This document shows, piece by piece, positions 47,853-57,192 of a stretch of DNA of 64,000 nt. Every line of letters starts with the position of its first letter. Position 1 is the stretch's first letter. Below the pieces are notes generated by a model. The model saw only the letters and a list, made by a program, of their open reading frames with translations, was not told the DNA's origin and did no database searches. The translations under genes and the position numbers were made by a program. Origin of the DNA: Gammaproteobacteria bacterium (lineage in GTDB: Bacteria > Pseudomonadota > Gammaproteobacteria > S012-40); the NCBI GenBank assembly GCA_919902765.1, contig CAKKRP010000023.1:1-64000 (forward strand). The letters run 5' to 3'.

Positions 47853-48194
47853 TCAAACCGGCCCGCGATGATAAATTAGCTCTTCCACCGGTTTTCCGCC
47901 TACCAGATGTTCGTTGATAATACGATCCAGGTTGGCGGGGGTGACGTTGTAATACCAAATCCCATCTGGTTGGATGCACAAAATCGGCCCTGATTTGCAT
48001 GTCGCAAAGCAGTGCGTGCGCGTGCGTTTCACGCGTTGATCGCCTTGATCTACGCCTGCCGCTTTAAATTTATCGGCCAGGCTTTGGAATAATTGTTCGG
48101 ATTCGCCTTCTTGCGTGCAGCGCGGGCCGACGCATACCAGCATATGGCGTTTATAGACGCCCATTTTGGGCTTTTCAAGCACAACTACACTCAT
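47853..48194 (-). CDS. Thioredoxin-like [2Fe-2S] ferredoxin
   Basis: About 113 residues from ATG 48194. Four Cys in the pattern of Shethna-type ferredoxins: LVCVGPRCTQEG and HCFATCKSGP, with a C-terminal IINEHLVGGKPVEELIY as in the family. The thioredoxin fold binds one [2Fe-2S] cluster. The electron partner is unknown. It stops three bases after convergent pepN. Confidence 0.85.
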   Translation of the reverse strand: MSVVVLEKPKMGVYKRHMLVCVGPRCTQEGESEQLFQSLADKFKAAGVDQGDQRVKRTRTHCFATCKSGPILCIQPDGIWYYNVTPANLDRIINEHLVGGKPVEELIYHRGPV

Positions 48195-48230
48195 GGACAA
48201 CGCTCGCAGTACGTGTTTGTGGATATGGCT

Positions 48231-49463
48231 CTAACCGGTACCGTGTCGCTCGCGGTAGCGCGCAAGAAAATCGCCGATACGGGTCAACGCCTCTTGTAAA
48301 TCGTCTTGATGCGGTAAAAATACCACGCGGAAGTGATCCGGGTGCGGCCAATTGAAACCCGTGCCTTGGACGACCAGGACTTTTTCTTCCAGCAGTAATT
48401 CCAAAATAAATTGACGGTCGTCTTCTATCGGATATATTTTGGAATCCAGGCGCGGGAATAGATATAACGCCCCCAAAGGCTTGACGCAGCTCACGCCGGG
48501 AATGTCGTTCAACATGCGCCACCCGACTTCACGTTGACGAAATAACCGGCCGCCGGGCGCGATTAAATCATTAATGCTTTGATAACCGTTTAGGGCGGTT
48601 TGTACGGCGTATTGCGTCGGCACATTGGAGCACAAACGCATCGACGAAATCATTTTAAGGCCTTCCATGTAATCTTTGGCGCGGCGTTTGGCGCCCGATA
48701 CCAGCATCCAACCGGTACGAAATCCCGCTATGCGATAGGCCTTGGAAAGGCCGTTAAAGGTGACGAAAAGCACATCGTCCGCCAATGATGCGAGCGTAGT
48801 ATGCACGGTGCCGTCATAGACGATCTTGTCGTATATTTCGTCTGCAAAAATAATTAAATTGTGTTTACGCGCCAGTTCGACGACCGCCTTCAGTGTGCTT
48901 GCGCTATATACCGCACCCGTCGGATTGTTGGGATTGATGATCACGATGCCTTTGGTATGCGCGGTAATTTTATTGGCGATATCGTCGAGGTCGGGTTGCC
49001 AACCGGCGGATTCGTCGCATAGATAATGTACGGCGCGTCCGCCGCCCATGTTGACTGCGGCCGTCCACAATGGATAGTCCGGCGACGGGATTAATATTTC
49101 GTCGCCATCGTCGAGCAAGGCGTGCATGGCCATCACGATGAGTTCGCTGACGCCGTTGCCGATGAAGATGTCATCGACGGTGACGCCGCTGACTTGTTTT
49201 TCTTGGTAATACTGCATCACCGCCTTGCGCGCCGGGAACAGTCCCTGCGAGGCGCAGTAACCCGTCGCGTTGTGCAGATTGCGTATTACGTCCTCGATAA
49301 TCTCTTGCGGGGCCTCGAAGCCGAACGGTGCGGGATTGCCGATATTGAGTTTGATAATCTTGTGCCCGGCCTCTTCCATCTTATTGGCTTGGTCGAGCAC
49401 AGGGCCACGAATGTCGTAACAGACATTTTTAAGCTTGTTGGATTTGGTAAACATAGGTTCCAT
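48231..49463 (-). CDS. alaA: Alanine aminotransferase AlaA-like
   Basis: 410 residues, class I PLP aminotransferase. NPNNPTGAVYS, FADEIYDKIVYDG, FNGLSKAYRIAGFRTGWM (PLP Lys in SKAYR) and a C-terminal FRVVFLP with the substrate Arg. The close pattern to AlaA (YfbQ), including KLNIGNPAPFGFEAP, supports a glutamate-pyruvate transaminase. MFTKSNK three residues later is an alternative start. Confidence 0.9.
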   Translation of the reverse strand: MEPMFTKSNKLKNVCYDIRGPVLDQANKMEEAGHKIIKLNIGNPAPFGFEAPQEIIEDVIRNLHNATGYCASQGLFPARKAVMQYYQEKQVSGVTVDDIFIGNGVSELIVMAMHALLDDGDEILIPSPDYPLWTAAVNMGGGRAVHYLCDESAGWQPDLDDIANKITAHTKGIVIINPNNPTGAVYSASTLKAVVELARKHNLIIFADEIYDKIVYDGTVHTTLASLADDVLFVTFNGLSKAYRIAGFRTGWMLVSGAKRRAKDYMEGLKMISSMRLCSNVPTQYAVQTALNGYQSINDLIAPGGRLFRQREVGWRMLNDIPGVSCVKPLGALYLFPRLDSKIYPIEDDRQFILELLLEEKVLVVQGTGFNWPHPDHFRVVFLPHQDDLQEALTRIGDFLARYRERHGTG

Positions 49464-49497
49464 AATACAAATTCTGGGTTATAACCGTAAAGCTTGA

Positions 49498-50907
49498 TTA
49501 TAAGGCCTCAGAGGCATAGTCCGCCAGTCTGGAACGTTCGCCGCGCTGTAAGGTGATATGCGCGCCATGTGGCCAAGATTTAAAGCGATCCACCACATAG
49601 GTAAGCCCGGAGGTCGTTTCGGTCAGGTATGGGGTGTCGATTTGGGCGACATTGCCCAGGCACACCACTTTGGTGCCGGGACCGGCGCGCGTGATTAGGG
49701 TTTTCATTTGTTTCGAGGTCAGATTTTGCGCCTCGTCGATGATCAGGAATTTATTCAGAAATGTGCGCCCGCGCATGAAATTCAGCGAGCGGATCTTGAT
49801 GCGATTTTTGAGCAAATCGTGCGTCGCGGCGCGTTCCCAATCGCCGGCACCGCCGGAGTTGGTGAGCACATCTAGATTGTCCATCAAGGCACCCATCCAA
49901 GGGGTCATTTTTTCTTCTTCCGTGCCCGGCAAAAAGCCGATGTCTTCACCGACCGGGATGGTGACGCGCGTGACGATGATTTCGCTGAAACGCTTTTGTT
50001 CCAGGGTCATATTCATCGCCGCCGCGAGCGTCAGCAAGGTCTTGCCGGAACCCGCTTGGCCCAGTAAGGTGACGAAATCGATGTCGGGATCCATTAACAC
50101 ATTGAGCGCGAAATTTTGCTCGCGATTACGTGCATTGACGCCCCATACGTTGTGCCGCGTATTGCGTGCGTTACGGAAATCCTGCAATAATTCCAAGCGC
50201 GCGGTGGTGCCGTTCTTCTCGCGCACAATTGCGTCAAAACTGTCGTCCGTGCTGTAAATGAATTGGTTGGGATACCAGTGTGCGACGTGCTCATGCGTGA
50301 TTTCGTAAAACGTGCGCCCGTTTTCGTGCCAGGTTTTGATATCTTTACGCTGTTTTTCCCAAAAATCATCGGCCAACGCCGTAGCGCCGGTGTAGAGCAA
50401 GTTGACATCGTCAAGGACTTGATCATTGTAATAATCTTCAGCGGGTATGCCCAGCGCGGCGGCCTTGATCCGCATATTAATGTCTTTACTGACCAGCACC
50501 ACGTCCGTCTTGGACGAGGTTTTGCGCAACGCCAAGGCGGTACCGAGTATCGAGTTGTCGGATTTGTTGCCGGGCAGTATGTTCGGAATATCGGTCGCGA
50601 GTTGTTCGGTTTGGACGAACAATTTACCGACTTTGAAATTGCCGGTGATAGGCGCAGGCAAGGGCAGACCGTGTTTAATTTGCTCTTGTGTCGCGCCTTT
50701 GATGACATCTTCGATAAACCGGCTGGCCTGCCGCGTATTGCGCGCGATTTCCGAATTGCCGCGTTTATGTCCGTCGAGTTCTTCCAACACCATCATGGGC
50801 ACATACACATCGTGTTCATGAAAGCGGAACAAACAGGCGGGATCGTGCATTAAAACGTTGGAATCGAGAACAAAAAGCCGCTTACCGGTGTGTTTAGATG
50901 TAACCAC
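49498..50907 (-). CDS. PhoH-family ATPase with N-terminal PIN domain
   Basis: 469 residues from GTG 50907. An N-terminal PIN-like nuclease domain (LFVLDSNVLMHDPACLFRF, with acidic residues MVLEELDGHKRG) is joined to a PhoH P-loop domain with LGQAGSGKTLLTLAAA and FLIIDEAQNLT. PIN-PhoH proteins are RNA helicase/nuclease-like enzymes, some acting as toxins. It is single-copy and lies head to tail with alaA. Confidence 0.92.
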   Translation of the reverse strand: MVTSKHTGKRLFVLDSNVLMHDPACLFRFHEHDVYVPMMVLEELDGHKRGNSEIARNTRQASRFIEDVIKGATQEQIKHGLPLPAPITGNFKVGKLFVQTEQLATDIPNILPGNKSDNSILGTALALRKTSSKTDVVLVSKDINMRIKAAALGIPAEDYYNDQVLDDVNLLYTGATALADDFWEKQRKDIKTWHENGRTFYEITHEHVAHWYPNQFIYSTDDSFDAIVREKNGTTARLELLQDFRNARNTRHNVWGVNARNREQNFALNVLMDPDIDFVTLLGQAGSGKTLLTLAAAMNMTLEQKRFSEIIVTRVTIPVGEDIGFLPGTEEEKMTPWMGALMDNLDVLTNSGGAGDWERAATHDLLKNRIKIRSLNFMRGRTFLNKFLIIDEAQNLTSKQMKTLITRAGPGTKVVCLGNVAQIDTPYLTETTSGLTYVVDRFKSWPHGAHITLQRGERSRLADYASEAL

Positions 50908-51029
50908 TCAAGAATCCTACCTAGCTGCCTGTGGTTTACACCATACCGCAAAACGTATGCCGGTATCTAGTGCTATGCGCCACGTCCTCCGTCGCGCGTT
51001 ACCAAGGGGTATCGCGTCATTAAGTGATC

Positions 51030-51051
51030 GGGCAGGCCTCGGAACCTGCCC
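51030..51051 (-). terminator. Hairpin downstream of bcp
   Basis: GGGCAGG (51030-51036) pairs with CCTGCCC (51045-51051) around an eight-base loop, just past the bcp stop on the minus strand. No T-tract follows, so it may be a weak or Rho-assisted terminator or an mRNA-stabilising hairpin. Confidence 0.45.
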
Positions 51052-51072
51052 AAGTTACCGCGAATTTTCCGG

Positions 51073-51540
51073 TTAACCCAGCGCACGCGCCGCTGCCAAG
51101 ACCTCTTCGACATGTCCATCCACCTTGACCTTGCGCCATTCCTGGCGTAACACGCCCTGACGGTCGATCAAAAATGTGCTGCGTTCTATGCCCATTACCT
51201 TGCGGCCGTACATGTTTTTTTCTTTAATCACGTCAAATAAATCGCACACCTTGCTATCGACGTCGGCCAGTAGCTCAAAGGTGTAGCCATATTTGGCCTT
51301 GAATTTATTATGTGAAATTAGGTCGTCGCGCGAAATACCCAATATTATGGTATTAGCATTTTGAAACTCGGCCCCGTGTTGCGTAAAGCCTTGGCCTTCG
51401 AGCGTGCAGCCGGGGGTGTCGTCCTTGGGATAAAAATAAAGCACAATATGCTTACCTTGGGCGTCTGACAAACGAAACACATCGCCCGCTGTCGAAGGCA
51501 ATTCAAAGGGCGGTACGGGTTTTCCAATGGCGAGGGTCAT
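51073..51540 (-). CDS. bcp: Thioredoxin-dependent peroxiredoxin Bcp
   Basis: 155 residues from ATG 51540, which has AGGAG six bases upstream. Peroxidatic Cys45 lies in KDDTPGCTLEGQGF. Position 50, where E. coli Bcp has the resolving Cys, is Gln here, so it should use another thiol for turnover. It reduces hydroperoxides. The bcp-dapA divergent pair is common. Confidence 0.93.
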   Translation of the reverse strand: MTLAIGKPVPPFELPSTAGDVFRLSDAQGKHIVLYFYPKDDTPGCTLEGQGFTQHGAEFQNANTIILGISRDDLISHNKFKAKYGYTFELLADVDSKVCDLFDVIKEKNMYGRKVMGIERSTFLIDRQGVLRQEWRKVKVDGHVEEVLAAARALG

Positions 51541-51728
51541 GCGAACTCCTAGGTCAAATGGGTGGCGATAAACACTAATCCTGTATATCGAGGCTGATTC
51601 ACGGCATAATACGCCAATCGGGGCGTTCGATAAACAATGATGCGCTCGGGTATCTATAGTCTGGCCCTTGTCAGCGGGAATATTGCCCTTTACCATGCGC
51701 ACTGCGCGTAGCGACGGAGTTAACGTAT

Positions 51729-52604
51729 ATGTTTCACGGCAGCATGGTGGCCTTGGTCACCCCTATGCACAACGACGGGTCGATAGATTTGGCGGCCTTG
51801 GATCGCCTCCTTGAGTGGCATATCGCTCAGGGCACGCACGCGATAGTTGCGGTAGGCACCACGGGCGAATCCTCGACGCTCGATTTTGACGAACATTGCG
51901 CGATGTTGCGCCATACGGTCGCGAAAGTGGCGGGACGTGTGCCCGTTATCGCCGGTACGGGGGCGAACGCCACGGCCGAGGCCATCGCATTGACGCAATG
52001 CGCCCTAGAGGCAGGTGCCGACGCCTGTTTGCTGGTCACGCCTTATTACAATAAACCGACCCAAGAAGGTTTGTACCGCCATTACAAGGCCATTGCCGAA
52101 GCGGTACCGATTCCGCAAATTTTATATAATGTGCCGGGGCGTACGGCCTGTGATATGTTGCCTGCGACCGTCGAACGCCTGGCGGGCATTGCCAATATTG
52201 TAGGGATTAAAGAGGCCTCGGGGCATATCGAGCGGGTCAAGGAATTGGTGGCGCGTTGTGGCAGTCAGTTAGATGTGTTGAGCGGCGAAGACGCGATCAA
52301 TTTAGACGTGATCGCCGCCGGTGGTAAGGGGACGATCTCGGTGACGGCCAATGTGGCCCCGCGTGCGATGTCGATGGCGTTGGCGGCGGCGTTAAAAGGC
52401 GATATGGCGACGGCGCGTGAAATCAACCGGCCGTTGGAAGAACTGCATAAAGTATTATTTTTGGAAGCGAATCCGATACCGGTCAAATGGGCCTTGGCCG
52501 AGATGGGGATGATAGGGCGCGCTTTGCGTTTGCCGCTGACCGAACTTTCGGCGCAATATCATGAGCGTGTGCGTAATGCCTTGCAACAGGCCGGTTGTCT
52601 TTAA
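51729..52604 (+). CDS. dapA: 4-hydroxy-tetrahydrodipicolinate synthase
   Basis: 291 residues, TIM barrel. GTTGESSTLDFDEH near the N-terminus, the catalytic Tyr in LLVTPYYNKPTQEG, Schiff-base Lys in IVGIKEASGHI and GRTACDMLP. It performs the first committed step of lysine and diaminopimelate synthesis. It is followed by bamC, as in E. coli. Confidence 0.96.
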   Translation: MFHGSMVALVTPMHNDGSIDLAALDRLLEWHIAQGTHAIVAVGTTGESSTLDFDEHCAMLRHTVAKVAGRVPVIAGTGANATAEAIALTQCALEAGADACLLVTPYYNKPTQEGLYRHYKAIAEAVPIPQILYNVPGRTACDMLPATVERLAGIANIVGIKEASGHIERVKELVARCGSQLDVLSGEDAINLDVIAAGGKGTISVTANVAPRAMSMALAAALKGDMATAREINRPLEELHKVLFLEANPIPVKWALAEMGMIGRALRLPLTELSAQYHERVRNALQQAGCL

Positions 52605-52627
52605 AAATTTTCGTGAGCATATAAAAC

Positions 52628-53617
52628 ATGATTAAAATTTTCAGTGTGGGCATGCGTTTGACGCTGGTATTCAGCGTTGTATTGATAGGCGCATGCGCGA
52701 CCAAGGGCGGCGGTTTGTATCAACGCGCCAAGACGATATCCGATCTGGAAATTCCGCCCGATTTAACCAAACCGGTGGAAGACACCACCTATGAAATTCC
52801 AGGGTTCGGCGCCTTGTTGGCGCGCGAAGTGAGCTTGAGCGATGGCGATAGTGTGCGCTTGGTGCGCGAGGGCGCGGTGCAATATCTGGAATTCCGCGCC
52901 GATGCGCAACGCTTATGGCAGCGCGTGCGCCAATTCTGGTTGGATCGCGATGTCGCCATTCAATGGGAGTCGCCCGGATTGGGTGTCATGGAAACCGACT
53001 GGGTAAAAAATAAAAACAGTCGTTTTGCATTGGATAAATTCCGCGTGCGCGTGGAAGCGGGTCAAACGTCGGGTACGACGAAATTATATCTGACGCATCG
53101 CGGCATCCAACAAGTTTTTGTGCAGGGAGAAATGACCGATGCCTGGGGGCCGAGGATCAATGATCCCGAGTTAGAGGCCGAAATCATCGGCTATTTGCTT
53201 GAATATTTGAGCCTCGATAAATCGCGCGCCAGACAAATCGCCGAACAAGCGGCGGCGCTGGCGGCGGCGGCCAATGTGAAACTTGATCGCGAGGCCGTCG
53301 TATTGGCGATCAATGAGCCGCTCAGTCGCGCGTGGACACGCGTCGGCTTGGCGATGGAGCGTGAAGGCTATGTCATCGTCGATAGCCTGCGCGATCAAGG
53401 CATTTATCGCATACGCAATCGCACCGAAGAAATGAAAGATAAACGTGAAGAACAGGCGCTCAAAGACCCACGTCCTGCGCGCCAGCAACAATTCGGCGTT
53501 AAAGTGGCGGCGGATGGCGAAAAATCGCGCGTGATGATACTGGATAGTCGCGATAAGCCGGATACGTCATCGTTTGCGCGCGATGTATTGGCGCGGTTAC
53601 AGTCGCAGTTATTGTGA
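52628..53617 (+). CDS. bamC: Outer-membrane assembly lipoprotein BamC
   Basis: 329 residues with a lipoprotein signal ending in LIGAC and the conserved N-terminal stretch that lies along BamD (SDLEIPPDLTKPVEDTTYEIPG). Two helix-grip domains follow, with EYLEFRADAQRLWQRVRQFW in the first. It is part of the BAM complex. Confidence 0.92.
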   Translation: MIKIFSVGMRLTLVFSVVLIGACATKGGGLYQRAKTISDLEIPPDLTKPVEDTTYEIPGFGALLAREVSLSDGDSVRLVREGAVQYLEFRADAQRLWQRVRQFWLDRDVAIQWESPGLGVMETDWVKNKNSRFALDKFRVRVEAGQTSGTTKLYLTHRGIQQVFVQGEMTDAWGPRINDPELEAEIIGYLLEYLSLDKSRARQIAEQAAALAAAANVKLDREAVVLAINEPLSRAWTRVGLAMEREGYVIVDSLRDQGIYRIRNRTEEMKDKREEQALKDPRPARQQQFGVKVAADGEKSRVMILDSRDKPDTSSFARDVLARLQSQLL

Positions 53618-53658
53618 GCGTAATTTTACGTTTTTGGTTAAGAGTAGAGGGTGGTTGA

Positions 53659-54372
53659 ATGACGACCAAGGGCAAGCAACTATATGCGGGCAAGGCTAAA
53701 TCGGTGTATGAAACCGAGCATCCTGGGCAAATGATCATGTTATTTCGCAATGATACCTCCGCCTTCGACGGTGAGCGGGTTGAGCAACTGGCGCGCAAGG
53801 GCATGGTCAATAATAAATTCAACGCCTTCATTATGCAGAAACTCGAACAAGGCGGGGTGCCGACGCATTTTATACGCCTGTTATCGGATCAAGAATCCTT
53901 GGTGAAACGCTTGGACATGATCCCGATAGAATGCGTGGTGCGCAACATCGCTGCAGGCAGTATTTGCCGACGTTTAGGCATTACCGAAGGCCTAGCGCTG
54001 AATCCGCCGACCTTTGAATTTTTTATGAAAAATGATGCTTTGCACGACCCGATGATCAATGATTCGCACATCCGCGCCTTCGGTTGGGCGAGCGAGGCCG
54101 AGGTCGCGCGTATGCGTGAGTTGACCTTTAAGGTCAACATGTTATTGAAAAAGATGTTCTTGGATGCCGGATTATTGCTGGTCGATTACAAGCTGGAATT
54201 CGGGCGCTATCAAGGGCAGGTCGTGCTGGGCGACGAATTTTCGCCCGATGGTTGCCGCCTGTGGGACGCGCAGACGCGCAAAAAACTCGATAAAGACCGC
54301 TTCCGTCAGAATTTGGGCGGTGTAATAGAGGGGTATGAAGAAGTCGCGCGACGTATCGGTATGGAAATCTAA
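53659..54372 (+). CDS. purC: SAICAR synthase
   Basis: 237 residues, the E. coli length. Motifs [43 protein letters not shown] and [30 protein letters not shown]. It joins aspartate to CAIR in purine synthesis. The dapA-bamC-purC order is conserved in gammaproteobacteria. Confidence 0.96.
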   Translation: MTTKGKQLYAGKAKSVYETEHPGQMIMLFRNDTSAFDGERVEQLARKGMVNNKFNAFIMQKLEQGGVPTHFIRLLSDQESLVKRLDMIPIECVVRNIAAGSICRRLGITEGLALNPPTFEFFMKNDALHDPMINDSHIRAFGWASEAEVARMRELTFKVNMLLKKMFLDAGLLLVDYKLEFGRYQGQVVLGDEFSPDGCRLWDAQTRKKLDKDRFRQNLGGVIEGYEEVARRIGMEI

Positions 54373-54555
54373 CCTCGTTGTCTATCACCTCTATTGGCAC
54401 GAAAAATATACGGATTATCTAAGGTAATCCGCCGCACTGCCGTTAATACCCCGGTAAACCTGAAAAAAGCCAGCGATGGGCTTGTGCCCAACATGAGTGG
54501 CACACATTTTTCAGTTATGTCGGGGTGGTTAGCGTCTGGCATGTGTGAGTAGGCA

Positions 54556-56598
54556 ATGAAAATTTTATATAACATACGGAATTACTTGCGTGGCCTATCT
54601 ATTCGCTACAAGATATGGGCGGCGTTTGGTGTTATTCAGCTCTTTTTCGTCGCCATCGTGGGCGATACCCTTTTTAATTTGACAAACAGCCGCAATTCGG
54701 TCGCTACCGTGGTTGAAAACGTTCAACCTGCCGCCATGGCGACCTTGGAGTTGAGCGCCCAGATCCAGGGTGCCGCAAGTTCGTTGGGTTTTTATTTGCT
54801 CAGCAATGACGGCGTGCATAAGACGGCCTATCAACAACGTATCGCCAGCGCCGAAGTTGAGTTGGCGCAACTTAAAAAATTGGCCGACAAACATTTGCAA
54901 AGCGATTTCGGCGCGGCGGTCGAAAAAGTCGATAAAGATTTTTCCGCCTTCAAAAAAGAAAGTCAGGGTTTGCTGCCGCTCGCCGAAAGTTTGATCGAAA
55001 ATTCCCCGCCCTTAAAATACGCCTCTGGTTCGCTCAATCCCCTGACGTCGGAAATTTTGGGTGCAGCGGGTGAGATGGTGCGTTCTGAAAGTGGGGAGCC
55101 CGCGAATGCACAACGCAAAAAATTTCTGTTGGATATCGAGGCCATGCGGTATGGATGGGCGATGGTCGCCTCCAATATGCGGATTTACATCTCTTTTGGC
55201 GGCGAGGATAATCTAAAAAATGTCAGACTCTTCACCGATCAATTTGCCGAACAAATGAAAAAAGTTGATGCTCAAAAAAGTAAATATACATTTGAGCAAG
55301 AAGACGCGATGAAAACGATCAAAGAAAATTATCAAAAATTTATGACTAATTTGGGGGTGATGGTGGAGTTACATCGCGGTGATCACGCGCGTGAAGATGC
55401 GTTTCGTATCCGCAATGCGCTCACGCCCATCATGCAGACCTTGGAGAAATCGTTAAAAAATCTATCTGAAAGTCAGGCCAGTATCATCCAAAACTCCGGT
55501 CGTGGCATGGTCGAAGGCCTGGTCGGTAGCATCATGTTTCAGTTGGGCCTGTTGATTGTTGGAATGATCGTGGGAGGTGTGGTGGCCATATTATTGGGTC
55601 GTGCGATTGTAGGGCGCGTCACGCTGACCGCTCAGACCATGCACGATATCGCAACCGGCGAAGGCGATTTGACGCGTCGCTTGCCCGCAGGGCGCGATGA
55701 AATCGGTCGCTTGGCGAAGGGGTTCAACGAATTTGCGGCAAAAATCCAAGAAGTCATTATGCGCGCTATCGAAGCGTTGGATCAAGTGAACGGTAAAGTA
55801 CAGCGCTTAAAGGTGTTGTCGGAGCAAACCAGCCGAGGGGCGGATCAACAACAAAACGATACGCAACAAGCGGCCTCTGCGGTGACCGAAATCACCGCCT
55901 CCGTGCAAGAAGTCGCGCGGAATACCGCAGCGGCCGCCAAAAAGGCGGAAGATGTCAACACCGAGGCGAGTAATGGGCGTCGCGTGGTGGCGCAAACCAT
56001 AGACGCAATGGACAATTTGGCCAACGAGGTGGAATCCGCCACGCAAGTGATACATCGCTTACAAGAACATTCGCATGAGATAGGCGAAATCGTAGACATC
56101 ATCAAGCAAATCGCCGAACAAACCAATTTGCTGGCCTTGAATGCGGCGATTGAGGCGGCGCGCGCGGGTGAGCAGGGCAGGGGTTTCGCGGTGGTGGCCG
56201 ATGAGGTGCGCACCTTGGCGGCGCGTACGCAAGAATCGACAAAACGAATTGAGGTCATGATAGGTACCTTGCAAGGCGGCACGCAAGAGGCGGTGGCAGC
56301 GATGGATCGCGGTCGCGCGCTGGCCAAAGGGGGCGTCGAACAAGCGGCGGGCGCGGGCGCGTCGTTGGAGCAAGTGACCCAGGCGGTGGGCGCGATGAGC
56401 GACATGAATACTCAAATCGCCAGTGCCGCAGAAGAACAGTCCGCGACAGTCGAACAAATCAATAAAACCATCAGCGCAATCCATCATATCGCCGAAGAAA
56501 ACGCCGCCGGGGCGCAACAGACGCATTCCGCAATCAACGAATTAGTGGCGCTAAATAAGGAATTACAAGGATTGATGCGACAATTTAAAATCGAATAA
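54556..56598 (+). CDS. Methyl-accepting chemotaxis protein
   Basis: 680 residues: TM1 (about 17-38), a helical periplasmic sensor of about 280 residues (HBM/four-helix type), TM2 (about 325-350), HAMP, and a cytoplasmic signalling domain with the hairpin tip [19 protein letters not shown] followed by [15 protein letters not shown]. The ligand is unknown. No che genes are in the window. Confidence 0.92.
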   Translation: MKILYNIRNYLRGLSIRYKIWAAFGVIQLFFVAIVGDTLFNLTNSRNSVATVVENVQPAAMATLELSAQIQGAASSLGFYLLSNDGVHKTAYQQRIASAEVELAQLKKLADKHLQSDFGAAVEKVDKDFSAFKKESQGLLPLAESLIENSPPLKYASGSLNPLTSEILGAAGEMVRSESGEPANAQRKKFLLDIEAMRYGWAMVASNMRIYISFGGEDNLKNVRLFTDQFAEQMKKVDAQKSKYTFEQEDAMKTIKENYQKFMTNLGVMVELHRGDHAREDAFRIRNALTPIMQTLEKSLKNLSESQASIIQNSGRGMVEGLVGSIMFQLGLLIVGMIVGGVVAILLGRAIVGRVTLTAQTMHDIATGEGDLTRRLPAGRDEIGRLAKGFNEFAAKIQEVIMRAIEALDQVNGKVQRLKVLSEQTSRGADQQQNDTQQAASAVTEITASVQEVARNTAAAAKKAEDVNTEASNGRRVVAQTIDAMDNLANEVESATQVIHRLQEHSHEIGEIVDIIKQIAEQTNLLALNAAIEAARAGEQGRGFAVVADEVRTLAARTQESTKRIEVMIGTLQGGTQEAVAAMDRGRALAKGGVEQAAGAGASLEQVTQAVGAMSDMNTQIASAAEEQSATVEQINKTISAIHHIAEENAAGAQQTHSAINELVALNKELQGLMRQFKIE

Positions 56599-56644
56599 TA
56601 AATCATTGTTTACTAAATCCAACTAAGTTCTCTTGTCACTATTC

Positions 56645-56738
56645 AGCATGCGGGCATCCCCCTTTGGAAAAGGGGATGGAGGGGGATTTTATTCTTAAAA
56701 GTGGCGGCAAATCCCCCCTAGCACCCGTTTTTCATGCT
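56645..56738. repeat. Intergenic palindromic repeat element
   Basis: A nested fold: outer arms AGCATG (56645-56650) and CATGCT (56733-56738), a middle pair GGGGGATTT (56681-56689) with AAATCCCCC (56709-56717), and an inner hairpin ATCCCC/GGGGAT (56656-56677). This resembles the mobile-like palindromic C-run/G-run repeats scattered in many proteobacterial genomes. It lies between the chemoreceptor and the DUF6394 gene. Confidence 0.7.
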
Positions 56739-56787
56739 AACGTTTATCGTGTCAGACGTTTTTCAATGTAAGGGGTGGGAGTCGTAA

Positions 56788-57171
56788 ATGAATTTCGAGA
56801 AAGTCATATTCGCCTTTTTTATTTTATTGGCATTTACGTTGAATTTTGGGTTTTTCTATGGGGATATCGACAACCCGGCGCATCACAATGTGTATGAATT
56901 TTTCGCGGTCATTGTGGTTAACTTGATAGCGACGGTGTTGAAACTCGGTGATCGCACGCATTTGGGTGCTGTGTTGCTGGCCACCAGTCTGGTGGCGGTG
57001 CTGCAATTAGTGGTGGCTGCGGTGGTGTGGGGCGTGGTGGTGTATGGTAGCCCTGCGGGCATGACGCCGGAACACATGGCGTCGATTGTGTCGCTGTCAG
57101 CGGGCGCGGTGGCGGCCAATGTAGTGTCGGTGATTTTGTTGGTGTCTGAGACTTTGATGGGGCGTCGGTAG
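56788..57171 (+). CDS. DUF6394-like small membrane protein
   Basis: 127 residues with three to four hydrophobic helices (about 5-23, 34-52, 58-86, 98-122) and polar loops YGDIDNPAHHNVYEF. It is followed after 21 bases by a TrkA-type potassium channel gene. DUF6394 proteins often precede such channels and may be accessory subunits (inference). Function unknown. Confidence 0.72.
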   Translation: MNFEKVIFAFFILLAFTLNFGFFYGDIDNPAHHNVYEFFAVIVVNLIATVLKLGDRTHLGAVLLATSLVAVLQLVVAAVVWGVVVYGSPAGMTPEHMASIVSLSAGAVAANVVSVILLVSETLMGRR

Positions 57172-57192
57172 TCGCGAAATAGGCGTTATTCT

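Noticed and set aside
54400-54555. Possible c-di-GMP-I (GEMM) riboswitch before the chemoreceptor, suggested by CGGTAAACCTGAAAA.
   Set aside because: The GGCAAACC-like piece is present, but the required ACGCAAAGCC partner and both stems are missing.
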